Shown here piece by piece: positions 38,631 to 46,888 of a stretch of DNA of 64,000 nucleotides (position 1 is its first letter; every line of letters begins with the position of its first letter). This stretch comes from Synechococcus sp. CBW1107 (GTDB lineage Bacteria > Cyanobacteriota > Cyanobacteriia > PCC-6307 > Cyanobiaceae). The notes beneath the pieces are model-generated. The model saw only the letters and a program-made list of their open reading frames with translations, made no database searches and had not been told where the DNA came from. The position numbers and the translations under genes are program-made. The stretch is taken from NCBI RefSeq assembly GCF_015841355.1, contig NZ_CP064908.1, positions 620,001-684,000 of the forward strand, given 5' to 3'.

Positions 38631-38655
38631 GTCCTGAAGGGAGATCCCCCTCCCC

Positions 38656-39045
38656 ATGGCCCTTCCCAGGGATCTGCGCCTGCGGGGCGACAGAGCCTTC
38701 GATCACCTCTATCGAAAGGGCCGCCGCCTTCATGGCACCTACCTGGTGCTTCGCTCCGTGGTTGGTGAGCCTTCGCTTCTGCGTCCTCCTCTGGGTCAGG
38801 CGCCACTGCAGGGCTGTCGCTGTGCCGTGGTGGTGAGCACCAAGGTGAGCAAACGGTCGGTACGGCGCAACCGGCTCAGGCGTCTGCTGCACGGCTGGAT
38901 GAGCACCCACTGCCGCCACAGGCCCACGGATCCCAACGGACTGTGGGTGCTGCTCAGCCTCAAGCCAGGCTGCCTCGAGGCCACTCCCGAGGCCTTGCTG
39001 GGAGAATGTTCAGAGCTGTTCCGCAAGGCAGGCCTGAGCCCATGA
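38656..39045 (+). CDS. rnpA: Ribonuclease P protein component
   Basis: This 129-residue protein cofactor of RNase P assists 5' processing of tRNA precursors. The N-terminal F-D-H-L-Y-R-K-G-R-R and the central signature V-S-K-R-S-V-R-R-N-R-L-R-R near 74 form the RNA-binding surface. It lies 25 bases after rpmH. The stop overlaps the next ATG (ATGA), so the PH-domain gene is coupled. Confidence 0.93.
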   Translation: MALPRDLRLRGDRAFDHLYRKGRRLHGTYLVLRSVVGEPSLLRPPLGQAPLQGCRCAVVVSTKVSKRSVRRNRLRRLLHGWMSTHCRHRPTDPNGLWVLLSLKPGCLEATPEALLGECSELFRKAGLSP

Positions 39046-39470
39046 CCGTTGAGGTGACCGAAACCACGTTCTACGAGGGGGGCCCGGCCCGTGGAGATCT
39101 GCTGTTCAACCTGCTCTTCGGCCTCACCCTGATCGGCATTCCCTTCGCCGTCGGAGCGATCGTGCGGGCCCTCTGGCTGCGCTTCCGCATCACCAGCCGA
39201 CGGATTTCCGTCAGCGGAGGCTGGCTGGGCCGCGACCGCACTCAGGTGGTCTACAGCCAGGTTCGGGAGGTGCGCTCGGTGCCCCGCGGCTTCGGCGCCT
39301 GGGGCGACATGGTGCTTGTGCTGAACGACGGTGCCAAACTTGAGATGCGCTCAGTGCCGCGCTTCCGCGAAACCGAGGCCTACATCCTCGAGCAGATGGC
39401 CCGCCGCGGAGGCGGCAAGGTGGCTGCCGACAACAAGGGCTTCGCTGACCCCCAGGCCGCCAGTGCCTGA
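39042..39470 (+). CDS. PH-domain (DUF304-like) membrane protein
   Basis: This 142-residue protein has one hydrophobic hairpin at about 20-45, then a bacterial PH-like (bPH2) domain at about 50-115: R-F-R-I-T-S-R-R-I-S-V, then W-L-G-R-D-R-T-Q-V-V-Y, and V-P-R-F-R-E-T-E-A-Y. The tail is short and Lys/Ala-rich. It has no characterised function. It sits exactly between rnpA and yidC, the place many bacteria use for yidD, and overlaps rnpA by ATGA. Confidence 0.82.
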   Translation: MTVEVTETTFYEGGPARGDLLFNLLFGLTLIGIPFAVGAIVRALWLRFRITSRRISVSGGWLGRDRTQVVYSQVREVRSVPRGFGAWGDMVLVLNDGAKLEMRSVPRFRETEAYILEQMARRGGGKVAADNKGFADPQAASA

Positions 39471-39503
39471 CCTCCGGTCATCTGCCACCGTTTTGAGCCC
39501 TGC

Positions 39504-39522
39504 ATGCGGGATTTGCCCGCAT
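39504..39522 (+). other. Hairpin (ATGCGGG/CCCGCAT) upstream of yidC
   Basis: A 7-bp perfect stem with a 5-base loop lies at 39504-39510 / 39516-39522, in the 120-base gap between the PH-domain gene and the GTG of yidC. It is not followed by a U-tract, so it is not a classic terminator. It could be an RNA processing site or an mRNA structure separating the rnpA and yidC parts of the transcript. Confidence 0.4.
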
Positions 39523-39590
39523 CGGCTGCATCCTGATCAGCTGCTCGGGCACACTGTGCCAAACCCTCACCCTTCCGCCGCCTCCCCGCT

Positions 39591-40727
39591 GTGATCGGCT
39601 ACATCTCCGACAACCTGCTGCTGCCCATCCTCGACTTCTTCTATGGGCTGGTGCCGAGTTACGGGCTGGCGATCATCGCCCTGACCGTGGTGATCCGTCT
39701 GGCCCTCTTCCCCCTCAGCGCAGGCTCCATCCGCAGTGCCCGGCGGATGCGCATCGCCCAGCCGGTGATGCAGAAGCGCCAGGCGGAGATCAAGAGCCGT
39801 TACGCCAGCAACCCCCAGAAGCAGCAGGAGGAACTGGGCAAGCTGATGAAGGAGTTCGGCAGCCCTCTGGCCGGCTGTCTGCCGCTGCTGGTGCAGATGC
39901 CGATCCTCTTCGCCCTCTTCGCCACCCTGCGCGGTTCACCCTTCGCCGATGTGCCCTACACCCTCAATCTCAAGGTGTTGCCGGCCGATCAGATCGCGGC
40001 TGTGGAGATCAAACCGTTCAACAGCGCCAGCCACTCCATCTTCATCACCGAAACCAGCCATGTTCCTGTGGTCGCCAGCCTGGAGGCCGGCACCAAGCTC
40101 GGCATCGGCGACTCCGCCCAGGTGAATCTGCACACCAAGGATGGCCAGCCCTTCAGCAGCGTGCTCGAGGGGGTGGAGAACGGAGACAAGTTCGCCCCAG
40201 CCTGGCGCGTGAGCAAAGGCGAGGGTGTGGTGCGCGTGAGCGAGTCAGGGCTGATCGAGGCGCTCGCCCCGGGTGACGCCACGGTGGAAGCCACGGTGCC
40301 TGGCCTGGCCGCCCGCAGCGGATTCCTGTTCATCAAGGCCCTCGGCCAGGTGGGCTTCTACACCGACGGGTCGGTCAACTGGGACATCGCCATCCTGGTG
40401 GGAGCCTTCGGCGCCAGCCTGTTCATCTCCCAGATTCTCTCGGGAGCCGGGATGCCTCCGAACCCTCAGCAGTCGACGGCCAACAAGATCACTCCGGTGA
40501 TGATCACCGGCATGTTCCTGTTCTTCCCGCTGCCCGCCGGGGTGCTGCTCTACATGGTGGTGGCCAACATCTTCCAGGCCCTGCAGACCTTCCTGCTCAG
40601 CCGTGAGGCCCTGCCTGAGAACCTTCAGGACATCCTGGATCAGCAACTCAGCCAGCAGACCGTGGCCGTGGCCGCCAGCAGCGGCGGAGCCGAACGGTTG
40701 CCCTTCGAGCCCAAGGGCAAGAAGTGA
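39591..40727 (+). CDS. yidC: Membrane protein insertase YidC/Alb3 with Ig-like loop insertion
   Basis: This 378-residue insertase helps place proteins in the cytoplasmic and thylakoid membranes. TM1 is at about 14-36, the coiled cytosolic part about 45-85 ([17 protein letters not shown]), TM2 at about 93-113, TM3 at about 262-284, and a TM4-TM5 region at about 300-337. Between TM2 and TM3 is a ~145-residue loop whose second half (about 197-247) looks like a BIG2 Ig-like fold. The start is GTG 39591 (M-I-G-Y-I). The stop overlaps the next ATG (TGATG). Confidence 0.93.
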   Translation: MIGYISDNLLLPILDFFYGLVPSYGLAIIALTVVIRLALFPLSAGSIRSARRMRIAQPVMQKRQAEIKSRYASNPQKQQEELGKLMKEFGSPLAGCLPLLVQMPILFALFATLRGSPFADVPYTLNLKVLPADQIAAVEIKPFNSASHSIFITETSHVPVVASLEAGTKLGIGDSAQVNLHTKDGQPFSSVLEGVENGDKFAPAWRVSKGEGVVRVSESGLIEALAPGDATVEATVPGLAARSGFLFIKALGQVGFYTDGSVNWDIAILVGAFGASLFISQILSGAGMPPNPQQSTANKITPVMITGMFLFFPLPAGVLLYMVVANIFQALQTFLLSREALPENLQDILDQQLSQQTVAVAASSGGAERLPFEPKGKK

Positions 40728-41269
40728 TGAAGCGGCGTCCCTCGCCGTTGCCTGAACCATCTCTGCTGCGGCCCGTGCCCCTGCAGGACCTCCGCGTTCT
40801 GCAGGAACCAAGGCTGTGGGCCGTGGACCAGCCGCTGCAGGATCTCGAGAGCCTCACGCCAGTGAGAGGCTGGCTGAGCGCCCGCCACAGCGAGACGGTG
40901 CTTGAAGTGGAGGGGGAGGCCGAAACCATCGTCACCCTCTGCTGCGACCGCTGCCTGTGCGACTACAACCACGCCCTGCACTTCCGGGGGGAAGAACGCC
41001 TCTGGCTGGGAGAGGCCGATCAGCTGGGCGATGACCTCGCTGCGAGCGAGCTGATCGAGTGCCTCGATCCGCGAGGCGACTTCGATCCTGCCCGTTGGCT
41101 GTTCGAGCAGCTCAGCCTGCAGCTTCCCCTGCAGAACCGCTGCGGCCCTGATTGTCCAGGACCGGCGCTGCCGGATCACCCTGAGGCCGGAGAGGAAGCC
41201 TCCTTCAGTGCCGGTAAGGGCGAGCCCCCCATCGATCCCCGTTGGTCGGCCCTGCGCCAGTGGCGATGA
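40727..41269 (+). CDS. YceD/DUF177 family protein
   Basis: This 180-residue protein of the DUF177 family is usually found beside rpmF or in ribosome-linked operons, and linked to 23S rRNA maturation in plants. Family features are V-R-G-W-L-S-A near 47, the C-C-D-R-C-L near 71 (two of the conserved Cys), and C-G-P-D-C-P-G near 143 with P-I-D-P-R-W-S-A-L at the C-terminus. ATG 40727 (in TGATG) or GTG 40724 may be the start. The stop overlaps the ycf46 ATG (ATGA). Confidence 0.87.
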   Translation: MKRRPSPLPEPSLLRPVPLQDLRVLQEPRLWAVDQPLQDLESLTPVRGWLSARHSETVLEVEGEAETIVTLCCDRCLCDYNHALHFRGEERLWLGEADQLGDDLAASELIECLDPRGDFDPARWLFEQLSLQLPLQNRCGPDCPGPALPDHPEAGEEASFSAGKGEPPIDPRWSALRQWR

Positions 41270-42747
41270 GCGAGGAGTGGGCCGATCAGCTTGATCTGTT
41301 GATCCGGGCCCGGGCCCCGATCATCTGGATCCGCAGCCCCGAGGAGGAGCGCATCGCCACCCTGCTTCAGTGCGCGGCCCAGCGCCTGGGCCAGCGCACC
41401 CTGCTGCGCTGGGATTTCGTCGAAGGGCTCCAGGGTCTGCCGAACCGCGAGGGCGAAGCCACCCGAAATCCGATGGGCGCGCTGGAGGCGATCGAAAGCC
41501 TGCCCCCCGATCAGGCGGCGATCCTGCTGCTGCTCGATTTCCACCGCTACTGCGACGACCCCGGCATCGGCCGCCGGCTGCGCAATCTGTCCGCCAGCCT
41601 GCGCCAGAAACCCCGCACCCTGGTGATCACCGCCCCGGAATGGCAGGTGCCGCGGGAGCTCGAGGAGTGCCTCACCATCCTCGACCTGCCCCTGCCCAAT
41701 GCCGGTGAGATCCGCTCCCTGCTGGAGAGCATCGGCCAGGCCTGCGGCCACCCCTTGAATCCCGCGGTGCTCGAGCAGCTCACCCACTGCTGCAGCGGCC
41801 TGAGTGAACAGCGCATCCGGCAGGTGGCGGCGCGGGCCCTGGCCCGGCGTGGCCAGCTGGGGGAGCCTGATCTGGCGGAGGTGCTGGAGGAGAAGCGCCA
41901 GGCCATCGCCCGCAGCGAACTGCTGGAGTATTGCCCCACCGAGGCCAGTCCCGCCGACATCGGCGGTCTGGAGGCGCTCAAGCACTGGCTGGAGCAGCGA
42001 CGGCTGGCCTTCAGCGATGAGGCCGCCGCCTATGGCCTGCCCCTGCCGCGGGGCGTGTTGCTGGTGGGTCCCCAGGGCACCGGAAAATCACTCACCGCCA
42101 AGGCGATCGCCCACAGCTGGGCCATGCCGCTGCTGCGCCTGGATGTGGGGCGGCTGTTCGCCGGCCTCGTCGGCGCCAGCGAGGCCCGCACCCGCGACAT
42201 GATCCGCCGCGCCGAGGCCATGGCCCCCTGCGTGCTCTGGATCGATGAAATCGACAAGGGCTTCGGTGGCGACAGCCGCAGCGATGGCGGCACCAGCCAG
42301 CGGGTGCTGGCCAGCCTGCTCACCTGGATGGCGGAGAAGCGCTCGGCGGTGTTCGTCGTGGCCACGGCCAACGGGGTGGAGAGCCTGCCACCGGAGCTGA
42401 TGCGCAAGGGCCGCTTCGATGAGATCTTCCTGCTGGATCTGCCCGATGCCGGCGAGCGGCGCACGATTCTCGACCTCCAGCTGCGCCGCCGCCGACCCGA
42501 CCACCGCATTCCCCTGGATGTGGTGGTGGACCGCACAGCCGGATTCTCGGGAGCCGAACTGGAGCAGACGGTGGTGGAGGCGATGCACCTGGCTTTTGCG
42601 GCACACCGTGAATTCGGCGAAGCGGATCTGATCGCCGCCGCCAGCGACCTGGTGCCCCTCTCGCGCACGGCCAGGGAGCAGCTCGATGCCCTCAAGCAGT
42701 GGGCCAGCAGCGGCCGGGCCCGTCCAGCCTCCCGCCTCCTGCGCTGA
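41266..42747 (+). CDS. ycf46: Ycf46-like AAA ATPase
   Basis: This 493-residue AAA+ protein is present in cyanobacteria and some plastid genomes. The N-terminal half (about 1-225) is a degenerate AAA-like part; the C-terminal AAA domain has Walker A G-P-Q-G-T-G-K-S at 268-275, Walker B V-L-W-I-D-E-I-D-K near 327, and K-G-R-F-D-E-I-F near 381. In Synechocystis the protein has been tied to the response to CO2 limitation. It overlaps the DUF177 gene (ATGA), and its last 56 bases overlap the convergent ackA. Confidence 0.93.
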   Translation: MSEEWADQLDLLIRARAPIIWIRSPEEERIATLLQCAAQRLGQRTLLRWDFVEGLQGLPNREGEATRNPMGALEAIESLPPDQAAILLLLDFHRYCDDPGIGRRLRNLSASLRQKPRTLVITAPEWQVPRELEECLTILDLPLPNAGEIRSLLESIGQACGHPLNPAVLEQLTHCCSGLSEQRIRQVAARALARRGQLGEPDLAEVLEEKRQAIARSELLEYCPTEASPADIGGLEALKHWLEQRRLAFSDEAAAYGLPLPRGVLLVGPQGTGKSLTAKAIAHSWAMPLLRLDVGRLFAGLVGASEARTRDMIRRAEAMAPCVLWIDEIDKGFGGDSRSDGGTSQRVLASLLTWMAEKRSAVFVVATANGVESLPPELMRKGRFDEIFLLDLPDAGERRTILDLQLRRRRPDHRIPLDVVVDRTAGFSGAELEQTVVEAMHLAFAAHREFGEADLIAAASDLVPLSRTAREQLDALKQWASSGRARPASRLLR

Positions 42748-43819
42748 GGCAGCGGCGGGCCATGAGGCCTTCCTCATCAGCCGCAACCCGCACCAGCTCG
42801 AAGCTCCCGAGCCAGCCCAGGGACGACTGCAGATCGGCCAGCAGGGCCTCATCGTGCTCACCGATGCCGCCGCTGAGGGCGATCACATCCACGCCACCCA
42901 GGTTGGCCGCCATCGCTCCGATGCCCTCCAGCAGGCTGTGGCGGAACACGGCAAGGGCCAGACGGGCCCCGTCATGGCCTCCAGCGGCAGCCTCCCGCAG
43001 CTGGCGCATGTCGGAGCTGAGGCCGCCGGAGAGACCCAGGAGTCCACTGGCCTGCTGGAGCCCCTGCTCGAGCTGCTCGGGCTGCAGCCCCTGTCGCAGC
43101 AGCTGCAGCAGCACACCCGGGTCGATCGAGCCGCTGCGGGTGGCCATCACCAACCCCTCCAGGGGGGTGTATCCCATGGTGGTGGCCACGCTGCGGCCAT
43201 CCCGGATGGCACAGAGGGAGCAGCCGGCACCGAGGTGGCAGCTGATCAGCCGCAACGGCCGGGGCGGTGACTGGGGTGCTGCCGTCCAGCGGCGGCTGAT
43301 GGTTTCACTGATGTGCTCATGGTTGAGACCGTGAAACCCGAAACGACGCAGACCCAGCTCCCGCCAGGCCTCAGGCAGAGCGTAGGTGCGGGCTTCCAGC
43401 GGCAGGGTGCTGTGGAAGGCGGTGTCGAAGCAGGCCCACTGGGGCAGCTGAGGGCGCCAGCGGCTCAACCAGCGCATCACCGCCAGGGCCGGTCCGTTGT
43501 GCAGGGGCGCCAGATCGATCAGGGCCTCCAGGGCCACGAGCACCGGGGGACTCAAGGGGGTTGGGGCGGTGAAGTGCTCCCCGCCATGGACGACCCGGTG
43601 AGCCGCCAGCAGCGGTTCACCATCGAGCGACTCCATGGCCGCGGGCAGCCAGTCGTCCAGCACCTCGTTCATGGCGCCGGAGGCGGGTTGCCAGCGGCGT
43701 TGCTCACGCCACAGGCAACGGCCATCAGCAGCGAACAGCCCAGCCTTGATGCTGGAGCTGCCCGCATTCAGGACCAGCGCCGTTCCCCCGCGTCCGCCGG
43801 GGGAACCCGGATCGTCCAT
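42692..43819 (-). CDS. ackA: Acetate kinase
   Basis: This 375-residue ASKHA-fold enzyme makes ATP and acetate from acetyl phosphate. Motifs are L-N-A-G-S-S-S-I-K at about 16, the H-R-V-V-H-G-G-E near 75, F-D-T-A-F-H-S near 130, G-F-H-G-L-N-H near 160, H-L-G-A-G-C-S-L near 197 and G-G-I-G-E-H near 315. It lies 2 bases after xfp on the same strand, which supplies acetyl phosphate directly. No pta gene is adjacent. The 3' end overlaps ycf46 by 56 bases in antisense. Confidence 0.95.
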   Translation of the reverse strand: MDDPGSPGGRGGTALVLNAGSSSIKAGLFAADGRCLWREQRRWQPASGAMNEVLDDWLPAAMESLDGEPLLAAHRVVHGGEHFTAPTPLSPPVLVALEALIDLAPLHNGPALAVMRWLSRWRPQLPQWACFDTAFHSTLPLEARTYALPEAWRELGLRRFGFHGLNHEHISETISRRWTAAPQSPPRPLRLISCHLGAGCSLCAIRDGRSVATTMGYTPLEGLVMATRSGSIDPGVLLQLLRQGLQPEQLEQGLQQASGLLGLSGGLSSDMRQLREAAAGGHDGARLALAVFRHSLLEGIGAMAANLGGVDVIALSGGIGEHDEALLADLQSSLGWLGSFELVRVAADEEGLMARRCLSAGGGRLDGPGRCWPTA

Positions 43820-43821
43820 GC

Positions 43822-46203
43822 CTAGCGCTGGCTGGGAAGCGACCAGCGCCAGTCGGTCACCTCAGGCGAATCCATCCCGTGGGTGTGGGCGTACTGGCGG
43901 TGGCCGAGGATGGCGTCCTTCATCCGCTCCTTGATGTGCGCGGCGCGGGAGCCGAGGCCAGGCACCCGATCGATCACATCGATCACCAGGTTGAAGCGGT
44001 CGATCTGGTTGTTCATCGCCAGCTCCAGGGGCGTGTTGATGTTGCCCTTCTCCTTGTAGCCCCGCACGTGGATGTTGGGGTGGTTGGTGCGGCGGTAGGT
44101 GAGCCGGTGAATCAGCCACGGGTAGCCGTGGAAGTTGAAGATCACCGGTTGGCTGGTGGTGAACAGGCTGTCGAAATCACGGTCGGAGAGGCCATGGGGA
44201 TGCTCGCTGGGCTGGGTGAGAGCGAACAGCTTCACCACGTTCAGCACGCGGATCCGCAGGTGGGGGATCTCGCGCCGAAGGATCTCGACGGCGGCGAGCG
44301 TCTCCTTGCTGGGGATGTCGCCGGCACAGGCCATCACCACGTCGGGGTCGTCGGGCTCCGCGCCGCAGTCATCATTGCTGGCCCAGCGCACGATGCTGAT
44401 CCCCTTGGCGACATGCGCCCTGGCCTGCTCCAGGGTCATGTACTGCAGGTGCTTCTGCTTGTCGGACACGATGATGTTGCAGACGTTGGTCTCCTGCAGG
44501 GCCTCCTCGGCCACCGCCAGCAGGCAGTTGGCGTCGGGGGGCAGATAGACGCGCACCACGTCACCGCTCTTGTTGCCGGCCAGGTCGATGAAGCCGGGAT
44601 CCTGGTGGGTGAAGCCGTTGTGGTCCTGTCGCCAGACGGTGGAGGAGATCAGGCAGTTCCAGGCCCCGATCGGGGCACGCCACCTGGCATGCAGGTTGCA
44701 GGATTCCAGCCATTTGGCGTGCTGGTTGAACATCGAGGCGATCACATGGGCGAAGGCCTCGTAGGTGTGGAAGAAGCCGTAGCGCCCAGTCAGCAGGTAG
44801 CCCTCCATCATTCCCACCAGGGTGTGTTCGGAGAGCATCTCCACCACCCGGCCATTGCGGGCCAGCTCACCGCCGTCGGCATCCTCCGGCAGGAGCTGCT
44901 CCATCCACACCTTCTTGCTCACCTCATAAATGGCCTGGAGCCGGTTGGAGGCGGTTTCATCAGGGCCGAACACCCGCAGCGAATCGGGGTTGCGGGCGAT
45001 CGTGTCGCGCAGCAGCGCCCCGAGGGGTGCGGTGTTCTCGTGCTCGCTCTGGCCAGGGCCCTCGACAGGCACCGCATGGTCCTCGATCGGTGCCAGCCGC
45101 AGGCGCCGCCGCCGCAGGCCGCCGTTGGCGTGGGTGCTGGAGCCCATCCGGCGTGTCCCCTTGGGGGAGAGCGCCTGAAGCTCGGAGCGGAGGGTGCCGT
45201 CGGCGTCGAACAGCTCCTCGGGGCGGTAGCTGCGCAGCCAGGCCTCGAGCATCGCCAGTTGCTCGGGGTCCTTGTTCGGTGCCGGAAGGGGCACCTGGTG
45301 CGACCGCCAGAAGCCCTCCAGCTTTCTGCCGTGGAGTGCCTCGGGACCGGTCCAGCCCTTGGGGGAGCGCAGCACGATCATCGGCCAGGCCGGCCGCACG
45401 GCCTGGCCGATGTCGCGGCACTCCCGGCGCACCCGCTGGATGGCGGCCACCGCCTGGTCCATGGCGGCGGCCATGGCCCGGTGCATGGCCACCGGTTCGC
45501 TCCCCTCCACCAGGATGGGCTCCCAGCCATAGCCCCGCATCAGGCTGACCAGCTCCTCGGAGGGGATGCGGGCCAGCAGGGTGGGGTTGGCGATCTTGTA
45601 GCCATTGAGGTGCAGCACCGGCAGCACCGCCCCGTCGCTGATCGGGTTGAGGAATTTGTTGATGTGCCAGGAGGTGGCCAGGGGGCCGGTTTCGGCCTCG
45701 CCATCGCCGACGCAGGCCAGGGCGATCAGCTCCGGGTTGTCGAACACCGCCCCGCAGGCGTGCGAGAGCACATAGCCCAGCTCCCCTCCTTCGTGGATCG
45801 AGCCCGGTGTTTCCGGGGTGCAGTGGGAGCCGATGCGACCGGGAAAGGAGAACTGCTTGAAGAACCGCCGCATTCCCTCGGCGTCCTGCGACTTGTCGGG
45901 ATAGACCTCGCTGTAGCTGCCATCGAGATAGGTGGGGCCGAGCACGCCGGGGGCCCCGTGGCCGGGCCCGGAGAGGTAGATCATCTCCAGGTCGTGGTGG
46001 CGGATCACCCGATTGGCGTGGGCCCAGATGAAGGCCTGGCCAGGGCTGGAGCCCCAGTGACCGAGTAGCCGGTTCTTGATGTGCTCCCTGCGCAGAGGTT
46101 CACGCAGCAGGGGATTGTCCTGCAGGTAGATCATCCCTACCGCCAGATAATTCGCGGCTCGCCACCAGATATCCACCAGCGTGAGCTCGTGCTCCAGTTC
46201 CAT
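43822..46203 (-). CDS. xfp: Xylulose-5-phosphate/fructose-6-phosphate phosphoketolase
   Basis: This 793-residue thiamine-diphosphate enzyme cleaves Xu5P or F6P with phosphate to acetyl phosphate plus G3P or E4P. The TPP/Mg motif is in G-D-G-E-A-E-T-G near 158, and the active-site segment H-T-Y-E-A-F-A is near 482. The N-terminus ([12 protein letters not shown]) fits the family but is slightly shorter than usual. GTG 46206 or ATG 46203 may be the start. Together with ackA (2-base gap) it gives a carbon-saving, ATP-yielding bypass that can run in the dark or under fermentation. Confidence 0.96.
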   Translation of the reverse strand: MELEHELTLVDIWWRAANYLAVGMIYLQDNPLLREPLRREHIKNRLLGHWGSSPGQAFIWAHANRVIRHHDLEMIYLSGPGHGAPGVLGPTYLDGSYSEVYPDKSQDAEGMRRFFKQFSFPGRIGSHCTPETPGSIHEGGELGYVLSHACGAVFDNPELIALACVGDGEAETGPLATSWHINKFLNPISDGAVLPVLHLNGYKIANPTLLARIPSEELVSLMRGYGWEPILVEGSEPVAMHRAMAAAMDQAVAAIQRVRRECRDIGQAVRPAWPMIVLRSPKGWTGPEALHGRKLEGFWRSHQVPLPAPNKDPEQLAMLEAWLRSYRPEELFDADGTLRSELQALSPKGTRRMGSSTHANGGLRRRRLRLAPIEDHAVPVEGPGQSEHENTAPLGALLRDTIARNPDSLRVFGPDETASNRLQAIYEVSKKVWMEQLLPEDADGGELARNGRVVEMLSEHTLVGMMEGYLLTGRYGFFHTYEAFAHVIASMFNQHAKWLESCNLHARWRAPIGAWNCLISSTVWRQDHNGFTHQDPGFIDLAGNKSGDVVRVYLPPDANCLLAVAEEALQETNVCNIIVSDKQKHLQYMTLEQARAHVAKGISIVRWASNDDCGAEPDDPDVVMACAGDIPSKETLAAVEILRREIPHLRIRVLNVVKLFALTQPSEHPHGLSDRDFDSLFTTSQPVIFNFHGYPWLIHRLTYRRTNHPNIHVRGYKEKGNINTPLELAMNNQIDRFNLVIDVIDRVPGLGSRAAHIKERMKDAILGHRQYAHTHGMDSPEVTDWRWSLPSQR

Positions 46204-46303
46204 CACGGATTGGTGCTCTCACTGCTTTAAGCCTATGCGGCGCCTCAGATCGCAGCAGTGCCGTCAGCGATCCAAAGCACCGCCTTCCGCCATGGGGGCA
46301 AGG

Positions 46304-46546
46304 TCACACCCAGTCGAAGCGCAGCAGCCGGCGGCCAGGAACCAGGGCCCTGGCCTCATCCAGCACCGCCTGAATCACCTCCATGCTGGCGTCTGGATGG
46401 GCACGCCTGCCCTCGATAATTCGGCGCACATCGTCACTGGCGAGGCCCACACTCAAGACTCGCTCGTGCAACTTGGCGCGGAACTCGTCAAGCAGGGCCT
46501 GCTCCACTGGAGTGAGAGGCTTCTGGTTGGGATGGTTGATTTCCAT
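46304..46546 (-). CDS. Small protein of unknown function (80 aa)
   Basis: This is an 80-residue acidic-basic mixed, likely helical protein: N-terminal K-P-L-T-P-V-E-Q-A-L-L-D-E-F-R-A-K, then V-L-S-V-G-L-A-S-D-D-V-R-R-I-I-E-G and I-Q-A-V-L-D-E-A-R-A-L. There is no TM or signal. I recognise no family. Codon use looks normal, and the strand and gap are free of other genes. It lies 100 bases upstream of xfp on the same strand, so it could be a companion of that gene. Confidence 0.65.
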   Translation of the reverse strand: MEINHPNQKPLTPVEQALLDEFRAKLHERVLSVGLASDDVRRIIEGRRAHPDASMEVIQAVLDEARALVPGRRLLRFDWV

Positions 46547-46668
46547 CGGGAAGCCGCCAGCTGAGAACCAGCATCCATGTCGCGGTGTAAAGAACCCCGA
46601 CGCCCCGTAACAAAAGCTTCGGCCCCGCCAGATTCCCCCAAAAGCGCTCCCTACTGTTCCGATCAGTC

Positions 46669-46839
46669 GTGCCCGTCCACGTGGATCGTCCCTCCGCCGC
46701 CACTCAGATCGTCGTCGCCTGCCTGGGTGCCGGTGTCGTCACCAGCTTTGCGGTGGCACAGGGACAGAACCCCCTCACGGCCCTCGGCATCACCCTCTTC
46801 TCCGCCCTCGCCGCGGTGATGGTCGGCCAGGTGCTCTGA
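46669..46839 (+). CDS. Tiny two-TM protein (56 aa)
   Basis: This short open frame has a GTG start and ends just before the cystine-lyase-like gene. It encodes 56 residues: a short polar N-terminus (V-P-V-H-V-D-R-P-S), a hydrophobic stretch at about 13-31 (I-V-V-A-C-L-G-A-G-V-V-T), a Gln/Asn turn and a second hydrophobic stretch at about 38-55 (L-G-I-T-L-F-S-A-L-A-A-V-M-V). This is a typical small hairpin membrane protein. The amino-acid pattern looks real in contrast to the other frames here. Function unknown. Confidence 0.6.
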   Translation: MPVHVDRPSAATQIVVACLGAGVVTSFAVAQGQNPLTALGITLFSALAAVMVGQVL

Positions 46840-46888
46840 AAGGCCGCCGCTGTCCCGGCAGCCCATCCGCTCCAAACGGCCAGTGGTC

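Noticed and set aside
37297-38919. 540-codon minus-strand frame across aroH, DUF2808, rpmH and rnpA
   Set aside because: It runs antisense through four genes, two of which are certain, and has repetitive shadow composition.
43879-46068. 729-codon open frame opposite xfp
   Set aside because: The frame is complementary to phosphoketolase codons and has no recognisable motif or start context.
46577-46819. 80-codon plus-strand frame overlapping the tiny two-TM gene
   Set aside because: It is Pro/Ser/Arg-rich shadow sequence in another frame; the 56-residue hairpin frame has the more protein-like pattern.
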